Positions 34,194 through 44,715 of a stretch of 64,000 nucleotides of DNA are shown here, piece by piece. A program made the translations under genes and the position numbers. The notes under the pieces were generated by a model. That model was not told the DNA's origin. It was given only the letters and a program-made list of their open reading frames with translations, and made no database searches. Every line of letters begins with the position of its first letter. Within the stretch, counting starts at the first letter, position 1. Location: contig NW_005178452.1 in the NCBI RefSeq assembly GCF_000341285.1, positions 62,001 to 126,000 on the forward strand, in the 5' to 3' direction. Origin of the DNA: Galdieria sulphuraria (Eukaryota > Rhodophyta > Bangiophyceae > Galdieriales > Galdieriaceae).

Positions 34194-35429
34194 TTTACTC
34201 AAAAAATTAATCAACTTTGTCCATTTGTTGACTTGCAGTTTCTCACTACTCACCCTCCACGAGGAATGACATATCGTAGAGAAGCTATTTGGTTTGCTTA
34301 GAAAGATTTCAAACTTTTTGCGTGGAAGGCAACAAATTGATGCTCTAACATATTCGTGTGTTTCTCCTTATTGGGGACTATTCCGATATAAGAGATAGGT
34401 GAAGAGCTACCGTGCAACAGAAATAGAGACAAATCGAAACTCTATTCCAACGGAGCGTGATTCTTTTTTTGGGTTTCGTTAAAGAACTTCAATTCTCTCT
34501 AAACTTGCTATATGTGGAGCTTTAACACTCAGTAAAACGCCGCTCACTCTTTTCAAAGATTCCTGTGCGGTTTACAAAAGTCCGAGTATAGTGTAAGTGA
34601 ACTTTCCCAACGGCAACTTTTCACTGTGCTAGCAACTTTCCGAACTACTTCTATAGGCAACTTGTGTTGCTCCGAACTCAAAGATTTTAGCTGCTCAACA
34701 CGGTGATGATTCTTGTTGCCCATAGAGGCCATAGTTCCCAACAAAGTATGCTTTTTCATGCATATATGGAAGAAACTGACTATAAACTTTGTTCTACGCT
34801 TCTTATTGGGGCCACGCGAGTACCAAGTAGAAAATGTTGGGAGTGTATGTTTGCTATTGCAGAAATACACGATCTGCAAAGTTATTGCCTTCAAAAAAAT
34901 TAGTTGGGACAAAAAATACACTTTTGAACTCCTTATTCAACCGATAAAGGAATTTGATAAAGCAAAGAGCCATCTCCTCGAAAGATATGAGCTGTTCAAC
35001 AAAGGAAAACTCGCACATTTAAGTATGTTACAAGAGACACTATGCTACTTTACCTCTCTATCATAATAGTTTTCCTCCAGTTTCAAAAGCAAGGTTGATA
35101 ATATCAAAAGTTAACAATAATTGAAGCAGTAAGGGTAGAAAAAACTCGAAATAGTCGAATATTTAAAGAAGACATATCTTTAAAACTTGCAAAAGAGTGG
35201 TTGGCTTGATGAATATGAAGGTAAGTGGTTCTAGAAAAATATGAAAGTCTTCAACCTTGAAAGGGAATTGTATGAGAGTTTTCAAACCATCTTCACAGTT
35301 TCTATAATAACGAACATCCCCATAAATCTGAGAGAATGAATCATTAGTATAACTTGGATTCTATTCGCACGTTTGTCTGAGAAGTTCTAAGAGGCATTGC
35401 GGCCAAAGGATACCGTTTATGTTAAGTAT
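34194..35429. other. Divergent intergenic region, no convincing gene
   Basis: About 1.2 kb between divergent YIPF5 and MAF1 starts, one of the longest gaps here. Overlapping open frames occur on both strands at 34553-35066 (up to 122 codons) but none has a recognisable motif, and they mirror each other. A multi-exon gene made of small exons could hide here. No repeat or tRNA box seen. Confidence 0.4.
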
Positions 35430-36216
35430 ATGAAGTTCCTGGACGTTGAATGTTTAAGTGAGCTCCAAAGGAAGCTCAACGACCTTGAATTAACGGACTA
35501 TCGAGTTCGGTGTCAACTGGAAGCTTATTCGTGTAGGTATAATGTCAACCATCCCTTGGTGAGTTTTTCAAACTTTTGTCAAGGTAAACCAGCGGGCTTC
35601 GACAAGAAGCTTAGCAAGTCATTAGAGCAAAAGTTGGTAGAACAACTTGAAGCTTCACCAAGAGTGTTGGAAGGCTCGCCTGTGGGGTCTCTAGAAGACC
35701 AGAGTGCTCGAAAGACACTTATCAACCTCATATGCACACTTAATGCCGCACACCAAGATTATGACTTCAGGTATGAATAATATGCGTTTCTAGAAAGATG
35801 TCGAACTAAACGAGATCAGCTCTTTACAGCTTTCCAGACTCAAACGTGTTCAAGATGTTCGTTCGTTGCAGCAGCATGTTGACTCGTTATTTGAGCTTTT
35901 CTACAGGCAACTTGGCCTGGAGTTTCGCCAGTTTCTATGGGAAAACATTGGACAGATTATTCGTCCTGAGGAATGTGAAGTCTATTCCTATCTTCCTGAT
36001 TACGAGTCGGATCCATACAGTGCTTCTGGTGCACTTTGGTCGTTCTGTTACTTTTTCTATCACAAAAACATGAAAAAGATTCTATTTTTCTCGTGTACGC
36101 TATCTACGCGTTTAGCGGAAGACTCTGAGAGTACAGAGAGCGTTGATGAAGAAGACTTTGGTAAAGAAAGTTCCGGCTTGGAAACTCCGTTTGCCATGTT
36201 TGAAACAGTCATTTAA
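35430..36216 (+). CDS. MAF1: MAF1, repressor of RNA polymerase III
   Basis: Conserved TOR-regulated repressor that binds Pol III and blocks tRNA and 5S transcription. Exons are 35430-35770 and 35838-36216, giving 239 residues. MAF1 boxes are visible: MKFLDVECLSEL at the start and QLEAYSCRYN (A box), SARKTLINLICTLNAAHQDYDF (B box), then EVYSYLPDYESDPYSASGALWSFCYFFYHKNMKKILFF split around C box residues. The acceptor must be 35837: using the earlier CAG six nt upstream gives a frame that misses all conserved boxes. The Ser/Thr-containing linker between A and B boxes is the usual phosphoregulatory zone. Convergent with PSMB4, 80 bp between stops. Confidence 0.95.
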
Positions 36217-36296
36217 ATTTTTCAGGCCAGTTGTGTGTATAGTTTGTGGTTTTTTGCAACACGTTGGTTACAAAATGAAGTGTTTTACTATTTGTT

Positions 36297-37204
36297 TTAC
36301 CAAGTGGACTCGTCATAAGTACTGCGAGGGTTGACAAATCCTTTAAAATCCCACTTTGTTTCTAATGAATAGGGTTCACTTATTGTTACTCCATCTACTG
36401 TTGCAGTAGCTACTTGAATCTAAATGTCCACAGAGTTAACATTCATAAAAAAAGAGTGGAACTGCTTACTCTATTGATACTCCGAGCGTCACGATAAAAC
36501 AGCACACGGTAGACTTCCTCAACAATCTTTATACCTTCTTGAACGGTAAGATCAGGGCGATATGCCTTTCTGAGCAGAGGCAGTCCCAAAAGCACTCCAA
36601 AACCAGAAGCAAGCACTTCGCTTTCAAAAGTGGTGCCATATAAGTCAACCATGCCGAGAAAACTAGACAGTCACAGTTGGTGTCTTTGTACGAAAAACTA
36701 AAAAATCTCATACCTTTGACTTTGGACATAACCTCCGACAATAAGACTATTCCAAAAGGGGTTCAAACGACTTCTCTGGGCATAAAGTACTCTTCCTAGG
36801 TATTGATGCAATGAGCGTGGGCTTTTTTTATGCTCGTCATTAAAGCAAAAGTCTTGGGTGGTGAGATTTTCTAAAAGGCGTTGAATTTCTTGAAAGTCTG
36901 AAATTTCACCACCACCTCCCAACAAACAAGAGTCAGTAACCTTCAAAAGTCTCGAGAAGTTTTGAAATCGCGCAAGTGAGCCATAAGAAGCTATTTTTTG
37001 TTTATACGAGAAAACAAAATGCCAAAAAAAACGCTACGAACCTAAAGTATCGGCAGCTATAACTACTCCGTCAGAACACTTTATTCCTATAACAGAACCT
37101 CCCGTAACAAGAGGACTTGTTGTGTGTCTCACGGGGTCTACAACAAGCTGCATAGGACTACAGGTATCAGCTTTGGTTGCTGAAGAAGAAATGTGCAACT
37201 CCAT
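36297..37204 (-). CDS. PSMB4: 20S proteasome subunit beta-7 (PSMB4)
   Basis: Non-catalytic beta subunit of the 20S core. Exons are 37204-37042, 36990-36714, 36662-36470 and 36419-36297, giving 251 residues. Landmarks: SPLVTGGSVIGIKCSDGVVIAAD, GSYGSLARFQNFSR, LNPFWNSLIVGGY, FLGMVDLYGTTFE, YYRDARS-like FYRDARSINR and a WDF ending. The propeptide before the beta fold is short (about 25 residues), and the nucleophile Thr is absent, as in the family. The start codon lies only 27 bp from that of the divergent glycosyltransferase gene. Confidence 0.95.
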
Positions 37205-37231
37205 GAATGCAACAAGGCAAATATTCTTCTA

Positions 37232-38998
37232 ATGATCGGTTATTGCAAATTCATGAGAATTCGAATTCTCTTTTGGCTAGTAGAACTCTTCACGCTTGGT
37301 TATTCATATGTTCATCTAATTGTTATTTATGGAAATTTGAAATGTCATACTAGTTTTTACGATTTTGCTATTACAATTTATTCTTATGATCGTCCACGTT
37401 CGCTCAACCGACTCTTGCTGGATATTCTAGAGCAAGAGCAGCATGCAGTGGTCAGAAAGCGACGGCTATTTTTACAAGTTATAGATGATAATACCATTGG
37501 TTGCTATGATATTCACTATTGGCGAAATTCAAAGTCTGATGGTGTGGATGACTTCTATCGAGTCAATAGCGAAGAGCAGCTATTAGAACTCCCTTGTATC
37601 TTCCCCTCCCGACTGTTTCAAGTCTTAAAAACTCTAAAAGGGACTTTTGATTGGCAGATATGGATAAGCAAAAGACATTTTGGCAAACACGAGCACTGGA
37701 AAATGGTGCGACGTGCGTTTGAAACCTTGAAAGGTGTTCACAGTACTTTTTATGTATTCTTACAAGATGATATGAGAATATGTTCTCAGTTCTTAAGTAG
37801 AGCACAAAAATTTTGGTTAGTTATTGAGGATACGTACAAAATGACGCTTTCTTTGCATTGTGATAGCAATAGAGTGAATTACTCCGGTTGGACAACGCTA
37901 AGTTCAAGACAGATGGATAACATTGTAGTTCTATCAGGGTGGGTAGAGTCAAGTAATTTCCTTTGCGAAAGACGTTTTCTTGAATGGATAAACTTTTCTG
38001 TTCCAACTGTGAATCCTTCTCGGTGGTATCGTAGAAAATATGCTTCCTCCGGTGTTGGTGAGACGTTGTCAAATCTACTTCACCGAGAGGGCTATAACAT
38101 GTATCGTACTTCATATTCTCTTTTGTATCACACTCGTGCTCATGAGTCTAAAATGCATCCAGTCATCAGAAAAGAAGAGATTTTGGAAACATATGCCTTT
38201 ATTGATGGACAGATTGTTAGTTCTCGCATGGAGTTGGAATGCGCTACTGTTACTTGTTCCATGGTTTCAACTTGGCCAAGGATTCAGTTACTATACGACT
38301 CTTTGTATAGCCTGGCTCCTCAAGTTGATGTTATTTATTTGTATCTGAACGATTATGAATATATTCCTCCATTTCTTCATATAGGTTTCATTCAAATAGT
38401 GTCTTCTTCTGAGTCATCAGACTTGGGAGATATCGGGAAGTTTTATGTTACTCCTTATTCAGACTATCATTTTACACTGGATGATGATATAATCTACCCC
38501 TGGGATTTCGTGATGGCTATGATTCGCTGCTATGCATCCCTTCCACAACCTTGCCTTTTGGGAGTGTATGGTGTAATGCTTGATCAGGAAAAATTATTTC
38601 GGCAAGACTATTTTCAATCAAGAACTGTGATAAGCCTTGAAATGGCCGTATCTCATCCTTGTCGAGTAAACATAATAGGCACAGGTGCTATGTTGTATCA
38701 GCCTCGTTCATTCAAGATATCTAAAGAAATTTTCATAGAGAAGAATATGGCAGACATATATATTTCTATGCAGGCTAAAATTAGGAATATCAGTCTATTT
38801 ATTGTGAATCGTTCAAGTTACTGGTTGATTGAGCAGAGAAAGGACGGCATTCCCTCCATTTACGAAGACGTCATAAGAAATAGACAGAAACGCAGGAAAA
38901 TTACAAAAATACTTCGTGACTTCATGCCTTGGGATTGTTCGCATACAGACAACGATTCAGTATGTTGTTTACTCAATAACAAAATACCACTCTATTAA
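37232..38998 (+). CDS. Large glycosyltransferase-like protein with two acidic GT-A-type motifs
   Basis: Single exon, 588 residues from ATG 37232 (or 37253). A hydrophobic N-terminal segment (ILFWLVELFTLGYSYVHLIVIYG) could be a Golgi signal anchor. The N-terminal half has a sugar-nucleotide-like start (ITIYSYDRPRSLNRLL) and FLQDDMRIC; the C-terminal half has a second start-like strand (TCSMVSTWPRIQLLYDSL), FTLDDDIIYPWDF and NIIGTGAMLY. The C-terminal half resembles bacterial capsule or LPS GT-A proteins, with D-D-D and a GTG near the end. So this looks like a tandem of two GT-A folds. Donor and acceptor are unknown. The absence of introns and the bacterial-type C-terminal motif suggest possible transfer or gene fusion. 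Confidence 0.7.
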   Translation: MIGYCKFMRIRILFWLVELFTLGYSYVHLIVIYGNLKCHTSFYDFAITIYSYDRPRSLNRLLLDILEQEQHAVVRKRRLFLQVIDDNTIGCYDIHYWRNSKSDGVDDFYRVNSEEQLLELPCIFPSRLFQVLKTLKGTFDWQIWISKRHFGKHEHWKMVRRAFETLKGVHSTFYVFLQDDMRICSQFLSRAQKFWLVIEDTYKMTLSLHCDSNRVNYSGWTTLSSRQMDNIVVLSGWVESSNFLCERRFLEWINFSVPTVNPSRWYRRKYASSGVGETLSNLLHREGYNMYRTSYSLLYHTRAHESKMHPVIRKEEILETYAFIDGQIVSSRMELECATVTCSMVSTWPRIQLLYDSLYSLAPQVDVIYLYLNDYEYIPPFLHIGFIQIVSSSESSDLGDIGKFYVTPYSDYHFTLDDDIIYPWDFVMAMIRCYASLPQPCLLGVYGVMLDQEKLFRQDYFQSRTVISLEMAVSHPCRVNIIGTGAMLYQPRSFKISKEIFIEKNMADIYISMQAKIRNISLFIVNRSSYWLIEQRKDGIPSIYEDVIRNRQKRRKITKILRDFMPWDCSHTDNDSVCCLLNNKIPLY

Positions 38999-39110
38999 CT
39001 GCGCTTCGCTGACATCAGACGAAGCACTTTTCGACAAATTTTGATTCAAACCTGTCAAATCATTCGCTCGGAACTCTCAAGAACCCGTACAAGATATTAA
39101 CACAATCATT

Positions 39111-39987
39111 TCAAATGGCTAAAGTTGACGTTATGGAATATTCTGGGTCGCTGTGATATCCAAGTCGCGTCTTACCAAACAGACGCTTAAGTCTTTTCAG
39201 CTCCTTTCGTTCTACTCTATTCAGTTTCTCAAGATGCCTCTTCTCTTCTGAACTGCGTGAATTTTTGGATATCAGAGAAAGATAATCAAGAGAACGATCT
39301 TCGTCACCATCTACTGTATTTAAAACGATCAATGCTTGCTCTACGGAAGTCTTTGTTTCCTTTGCCAATTCTTTAGCGACTGAAGCTCTTCTACTGGCAG
39401 AAATTTCGCAATGCTTTGCTGGTGCATTAGAATAAACATCTTTAAGTCTTCGTACACTTGAGTAGTGCTCTCCTTGATGAAACGCGAGATGAATCCAAAC
39501 AGCGTTCTTTTCTTTGAAGTTTTCCAAGTCATAGCCTGGTTGGTCCAGTCTGTGAACCCTTATATTCACTCCATAAAGCAGAGATATTGCCTGTAACTTT
39601 GCCAAACTATTTTAGACAAAGAAAAAAAAAGTCGTTACGTACTTCAATATTTCCTGCCCAAGTTCCTTCTATACGCATTTCTGAAAGGTATTCTTCAAGA
39701 GTATTGTTGTCCTCTACGAAATCCTTTAAATAGTCCCCGTGCAAAGCTATATAATCGCAAACTTGTTCTCGAACTTGAGCGTGAAACCTTTCGTTCCCAA
39801 CAATTTGGTCTGCTGCCGCACGGAACAAACAATTGCCATCGTCCTTGACAGGACGAATGTCTAAACCTTGACAGAACAAGGCTTTTCGAAAGTTCTTTAT
39901 ATCCTGGTCGATATTTGCAACCTCCTTTCGTCTTAGTCGTAGAAGGGTGTGCTCCGAACGCCTCTTCTCTCTTAAGTTTGTCTCCAT
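39111..39987 (-). CDS. OTU-domain deubiquitinase (OTUD3-like)
   Basis: Cysteine protease that removes ubiquitin. Exons are 39987-39643 and 39596-39111, giving 276 residues. Catalytic motifs: VKDDGNCLFRAAADQ with Asp and Cys near residue 55-60, and AFHQGEHYSSV with the His. GNIELQAISLLYGVNIRVH spans the exon join; the intron must end at GGCAAAG, since the earlier TAG breaks the frame. After the OTU fold a short UBA-like helical segment (VAKELAKETKTSVEQALIVLNTVDGDEDRSLDYL) and a basic tail follow, the same order as OTUD3. The start is the Met before the basic helix (METNLREKRRSEH). Confidence 0.9.
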
Positions 39988-40365
39988 ACTACAAAATGAG
40001 GACCGGTGCAATAACACCCAATCCTATCACATTCACGAGACAGACAATCATCTCTTCATGAGGGCGGGTTGCACCATCTCGTGCTATGTAGAATTTCTTT
40101 TCGGTTCGAAACATTTCTATAAAGACAGATATAGAATGCCGTCGAACTATTTCATAGATGTAAGTCTACTTCATAATACTTGAATGTTGTAAAACTAAGT
40201 CAGTTCTTGATTTTCTCTTTCTATAGGAGAGTCCATTATTTGTGAATTGAGAAAACATTGAAGTTGATAGGAACAGTTTTGTATGAATTCTCCTTTCAAT
40301 TCTTCTGGTTGTAAAACAACGTCGATGATTCTTAGTATTATTATTATTATCATTCATGTTGTGTT

Positions 40366-41607
40366 ATGACTCGAAACAGTCTTTGTAGCTGTTTTTTAGG
40401 GAACGTATACTCAAACAAAACATCCCAACGTTCCAGAGAGAAGGCTACTTTGAGAAAACAAGTATCATACTTGGGTGGGAATCCCAAGAGTTTTGACAAC
40501 CAAAGGAACGTGGTGCCTGGCGCAAAGCGTCTGTCAAGACTCACTTGGATACGTTTTTCTGACGGATTTACTCCTTTTTGTGAAAGTGTCACTTGTAGTT
40601 CCTGTGAGAACCTCCCCAAGGATAAGGACCATCCAGAGAAGTCTATTACGGAACAAAAATGGTTCAAGTCTGTAAACGCGTCGTTTCTTTCCTTTCGAAA
40701 GAACACGCCAGTATTTCAAAAACTTAAACAAAGGCTGGTTGCAGGTTTTTCCTTGGGATTTTTGGCGATAGTATCTATTTTTGCTGGAAATGGTATCTTT
40801 ACACTTGCCTTGACTTTAATATGTGTGTTAGGCCAACTAGAATATTATCGTATGGCAAGGGCAAAGGGTCACTTACCAGCACATCGAGCTGGTATTTTTG
40901 TTGGAATACTTCAAAATATTGTTGCATATACGTTTCCTACATTTGCAGATACTGTATTTCCGATTGGAGGAACACTTATTTGTTGTTATTTGCTTTTTAG
41001 AAAGCGACAGGCAACCATTGCAGATATTTCTACTTCATTTATGGGACTTTTTTATGCAGGATATTTGCCATCTTATTGGATTCGTCTGCATGCTCTTCGG
41101 AATATGTTAGGGCTAGGTTCTCTCAATCGTGTATTCCGTTTTCTGCATTCGTTCTCATTTTTAGGTTGGAAACCGTTGTTTTCTTTAGGTTCGTGCTTGA
41201 CATTTTGGACTTGGTTGTCCATTGTTGGAGCAGATGTGGGAGCCTATTTTATTGGCAAGTTATTTGGTCGTACCAAGTTCATCGAAATTTCACCCAAGAA
41301 GACAGTCGAGGGAGCCTTGGGTGGCTTTTTAGGCTCAACTTGTATTAGTTTACTTGCAGCATATCTTTTATGTTTTCCTTTTTGGTATATAACCGGTGCT
41401 GTGTATGGAATCATGATTGGCGTGGTTGGACTACTCGGAGACTTAACTGCTTCCCTTTTTAAGAGAGATGCAGGCTTCAAGGATTCCGGTAATATAATAC
41501 CTGGTCACGGAGGAATTTTAGACAGAACTGATAGCTATGTATTCACTGCACCTCTTGTCTATTATTTTGTTACCGTGTTGATTCCAATCATTGTCAGATT
41601 CTTCTAG
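40366..41607 (+). CDS. Phosphatidate cytidylyltransferase (CDP-diacylglycerol synthase), plastid-type
   Basis: Makes CDP-diacylglycerol from phosphatidate and CTP, for phosphatidylglycerol in plastid membranes. Single exon, 413 residues. The first 110 residues are basic and Ser/Thr-rich, like a transit peptide, and precede about eight hydrophobic spans. The CDS signature is complete: GLLGDLTASLFKRDAGFKDS, then NIIPGHGGILDRTDS, with the Lys-Arg and two Asp that hold the metals. WLSIVGADVGAYFIGKLFGR and ISPKKTVEGALGG precede it. The form is closest to bacterial and plastid enzymes, not the ER enzyme. Confidence 0.94.
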   Translation: MTRNSLCSCFLGNVYSNKTSQRSREKATLRKQVSYLGGNPKSFDNQRNVVPGAKRLSRLTWIRFSDGFTPFCESVTCSSCENLPKDKDHPEKSITEQKWFKSVNASFLSFRKNTPVFQKLKQRLVAGFSLGFLAIVSIFAGNGIFTLALTLICVLGQLEYYRMARAKGHLPAHRAGIFVGILQNIVAYTFPTFADTVFPIGGTLICCYLLFRKRQATIADISTSFMGLFYAGYLPSYWIRLHALRNMLGLGSLNRVFRFLHSFSFLGWKPLFSLGSCLTFWTWLSIVGADVGAYFIGKLFGRTKFIEISPKKTVEGALGGFLGSTCISLLAAYLLCFPFWYITGAVYGIMIGVVGLLGDLTASLFKRDAGFKDSGNIIPGHGGILDRTDSYVFTAPLVYYFVTVLIPIIVRFF

Positions 41608-41746
41608 GCGAAATCTTCATTCACTCATTTTTGAAGGGGACCATTCAAATATTCTGAATGTCCAAATAACTGAATAGAAATCGTTATTTCACATTTTTTT
41701 GTTAAATAACTCGTGATTTGAATGAGAAAGTATTTTATTGTAGCTG

Positions 41747-42958
41747 TTATATAAAGTCATGTCGTTGAAACAACTTCTGCTCGTTCGCATTGATATTTTC
41801 TAGTTTTTGAATTCTTTCAAAGTCTTCGATAAAATTTTTCATTCTTTGCTTCGCAAGAACAAACTTGTCGTTACTGTCAAGTCCAAGATTTTCGTCAGAT
41901 ATTTGAGGTGCATCTCGAGAGGGTTGAAAAGTCCAGACTTCATTTGCTGAAAAAGGAACACATACACGTTGAGTCTTTGGATGCAAACAGAATGGAGACT
42001 TCAATAAATGATTCATATGACGTGAAACGTTGGCATCCAAACGAGGATACAAGTAATGAAAAACCAAGCAAACAACCAAACCATAGAAGCAAGATTTTTT
42101 TGGTTCCTTAAGCATCTCTTCTACTCTCTCCCAAAGGTCCATTCCAACAGTATTTGATTCAATCAACCGCTCAATTTGTAGAGCATAATGTGATGGAATG
42201 AGAGATAGGTATTTTTTAAAATGATTTTCATCGGAAAAGAACTGAGGACTTTGTACAACGTATTTTAAGAACAGAGGATATAAATAGTCGAAACTTCGTT
42301 TTAGAAAAGGATCACTAAGAGTATTCCATTGCCTGAGAGAATCGTCCGAACAAACCGAAACATTGGACTTTTCTCTTTTGACAGAGATTTCTCTCAAAGC
42401 GGATGGAAGTCGCACAGTCAAATATTCAAGAATGGAGTCTCTACACTCGTCTGATAATTTCCTTGCTCGTTCATCGCAGATCCATCCATGCACACCGCGT
42501 CTGCCACTGTATACCCAAAGGATATGCTGAAATCCAAAGTCGTCTCTTAACGCCTTATCTAAAAGCTCGACAGCGGCTGCTATAAGATACCAGTTATTAT
42601 CACATAAATCGACTTCATCCTCAGACTTCATAATAGCTACGTCCTCATAATCTGTAAGGTCAATATCGAATATTAGTTCTCGCTCTAGAGGTGCAAATAA
42701 GGTCACGAGTGATTGATTGCAAGGTGGATAGTTGTAAACTGCTCCTATATCAATTTTCACAGGAAGCTTCTGGACAAGAACTTTTCTTAGATCTTCAGCA
42801 CTTTCAAAACTTTGATATCGAACATATATTTCGTTATCTAAAGTAAAAGATAATTCACGTCTCTCGAAAAGTTGTTTGTTGCGTTGAAAGCTATACGAAA
42901 GCCATCGAACTATCAGGTCCACTGGAAAGAATTCTTGATAATATTGCCTTCTCGACAT
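41747..42958 (-). CDS. PRIM1: DNA primase catalytic (small) subunit
   Basis: Synthesises RNA primers in the Pol alpha-primase complex. Single exon, 403 residues from ATG 42958. Catalytic motifs are intact: ELIFDIDLTDYEDV with the two metal Asp, and VYSGRRGVHGWICDERAR. SFTLDNEIYVRYQSF and VKIDIGAVY precede them, as in human PRIM1. The zinc motif that normally follows the Asp pair (four Cys before a conserved Trp) is reduced to one Cys, in DLCDNNW (about 42590-42620). The frame reads 27 codons further upstream without ATG. Apart from the zinc motif the protein looks complete. Confidence 0.95.
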   Translation of the reverse strand: MSRRQYYQEFFPVDLIVRWLSYSFQRNKQLFERRELSFTLDNEIYVRYQSFESAEDLRKVLVQKLPVKIDIGAVYNYPPCNQSLVTLFAPLERELIFDIDLTDYEDVAIMKSEDEVDLCDNNWYLIAAAVELLDKALRDDFGFQHILWVYSGRRGVHGWICDERARKLSDECRDSILEYLTVRLPSALREISVKREKSNVSVCSDDSLRQWNTLSDPFLKRSFDYLYPLFLKYVVQSPQFFSDENHFKKYLSLIPSHYALQIERLIESNTVGMDLWERVEEMLKEPKKSCFYGLVVCLVFHYLYPRLDANVSRHMNHLLKSPFCLHPKTQRVCVPFSANEVWTFQPSRDAPQISDENLGLDSNDKFVLAKQRMKNFIEDFERIQKLENINANEQKLFQRHDFI

Positions 42959-43886
42959 ATGGCTGTTTACAGTTGTCTCTACCAAACAGACTGCGACTCA
43001 GAGAACGCAGTGGCGGCAAAACCCACAGAAAATTTGAAGCATCAATTTTGGGTCCCTTTGAAATAACTTGTTCATCACTAAAGGATATGGTTCCTATTTG
43101 TATTCTCGAAACCTCTCGAACACTCTTACAAAACTGTTTGTAGTGTGAAAAAGATATTCTTTCAGAAATAGTAGAAAAAAGAGAAATGGTATTTGAATAG
43201 GTATATTCACGATTACAAAAATGCTCTAAAAGATACTTATATGTGTGTAATAACTAAGCCTCTCCTTTGATAAACGTTCGCTGCATCCTTATAAATACTT
43301 GAAGACAGATAAGCATCTTTCTGTCTGTAAATAGGAAGATAAACTATTGCATAGAAAAGAGGACCAAAAGAGGATATTGTGATGGCTATAGAATGAGAGA
43401 AATGAAAGCATTCTTGACTAAAGTCTTGGTTAAACCTTCGTATAGACAAGTAATCAAAAGCTATTCCTTATCAAATATGACATTTATCTTCACAAGTAAC
43501 CTTACTGGTATTTCGATACCGCTATATTCCATGAAATTGATACTAAACCAACCCAATTCTGAAACTTATCTAGTGAGCTTCGACTATGGTAATATGTGAA
43601 TATCACTCTTTGAAATACCAGAAAAGATAGTCAGTAGACAAATATCTTCTCTACAGTTTTAGTGCTGGTCCTGAAATGAAATATGCAATATTTTTGAGGT
43701 ATCCAAAATAGACCTTACGAAATTCTGATCACATATATAAAAAGGATGCACAGTGAAGTCGTAAAGTGCAGAATTCACCAAAACTCACAGAATCATTTGA
43801 ACACAAAGAGGCAACGTAAGAACTTTAAATGTACGCAGTTTACAAAACTAAACATATAGCAGTACATTCACCAAGTTCGAAACTGA
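42959..43886. other. Intergenic region with only weak coding signals
   Basis: About 930 bp upstream of the primase gene. Minus-strand open stretches at 43590-43511 and 43449-43237 could be joined by one intron (donor near 43511, CGAAG acceptor near 43441) into a partly hydrophobic frame with FHFSHSIAITISSFGPLFYA. Upstream exons could not be found and no family is recognised, so I do not call a gene. No RNA gene or repeat is visible. Confidence 0.35.
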
Positions 43887-44715
43887 TCAGTTAGGAGAAG
43901 GAGCTATTCTTACCAAACTGACATCAAAAACCAGAGTCTCCTTAGGTGGTATGTAGCACCCATAACCTTCTAAACATACCCCTATATTACTTAATAAGCA
44001 AAAAAGTAGTTGGACCATAAAAACGCAAAACCTTGTTCTCCATAGGCAAGTGATGGAGAAATAACTAAGACACGACGCCCTCCAGGTCGCATATCTCTTA
44101 AACCAATTTCCTAGTAAAAGAAAATAGAAGAGAAAGCATAATTAGATATAAAACAACTACTTACCCACCCTGGGATAACTTGACCTTTCCCATAAAGGAA
44201 GGCGATGGGCTTCCTACCCTTTGCAGAAGTAGAGTCGAAAACTTGTCCGTTGCTAAGATACCCTGTGTATTCCTCAAACAAATGCATGAGAAACTCTACG
44301 AGTGAAGAAATGGGTTGGTTCTCACTACGACACAGATATCTCCTGGTAGAGGTTGAGGACCACTTCCTTGCGAAATCTCGGCAACTTTCAGTCCCGGTTC
44401 CAAAGTAACGAATCGAAGATTATTGAAGGGGGAAAGCTTTAAAGCTTCAAGTTGTTCAGTTGCTGCTAAACTCTGTATCTTAAGCGGAAAAGAAACCGAA
44501 GCGAAAGCTACTAAAGCTTTAAAAGGATCGTTCAAAATACTACAGACTTGAGACTAAGTCTTAATACCCAGCCGAACAAATTGACGTCTTTGCATTGTAT
44601 TCATATGCATTTTACACAAAGCGAATTTGTCTTTGAAGACTCGATTACTACTCCAGGTGGATATGTTTCGTGTCCTAGCAAGAGTCGTGCAAGGTGAGAA
44701 TGCAATGTGATCCAT
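43887..44715 (-). CDS. FKBP-type peptidyl-prolyl isomerase with twin-arginine thylakoid signal
   Basis: Probable thylakoid-lumen FKBP. Exons are 44715-44568, 44516-44326, 44272-44165, 44110-44032 and 43981-43887, giving 206 residues. A basic plastid leader of about 45 residues is followed by RRQFVRLG and a hydrophobic stretch ending SLAA, the layout of a Tat lumen-targeting signal. The FKBP domain shows VVEYTGYLSNGQVFDST, GKGQVIPGWEIGLRDMRPGGRR, SLAYGEQG and IPPKETLVFDVSLV. An inserted CLEGYGCY just before IPP carries two Cys, which could form a disulphide as in plant lumenal FKBPs. Several active-site aromatics are conserved (Y, F, W), so isomerase activity is plausible. Confidence 0.9.

Noticed and set aside
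34553-35066. Open frames up to 122 codons on both strands in the YIPF5-MAF1 gap
   Set aside because: They mirror each other, have no recognisable motif and no clear splice partners.
35846-36073. 75-codon plus-strand frame over the second MAF1 exon
   Set aside because: It arises from using an acceptor seven bases upstream; it misses every MAF1 box, whereas the shifted frame matches the family to the end.
43237-43600. Possible two-exon membrane protein on the minus strand
   Set aside because: Two open stretches can be joined, but no start exon could be found, upstream candidate exons contain stops, and the plus strand has an equally long frame.
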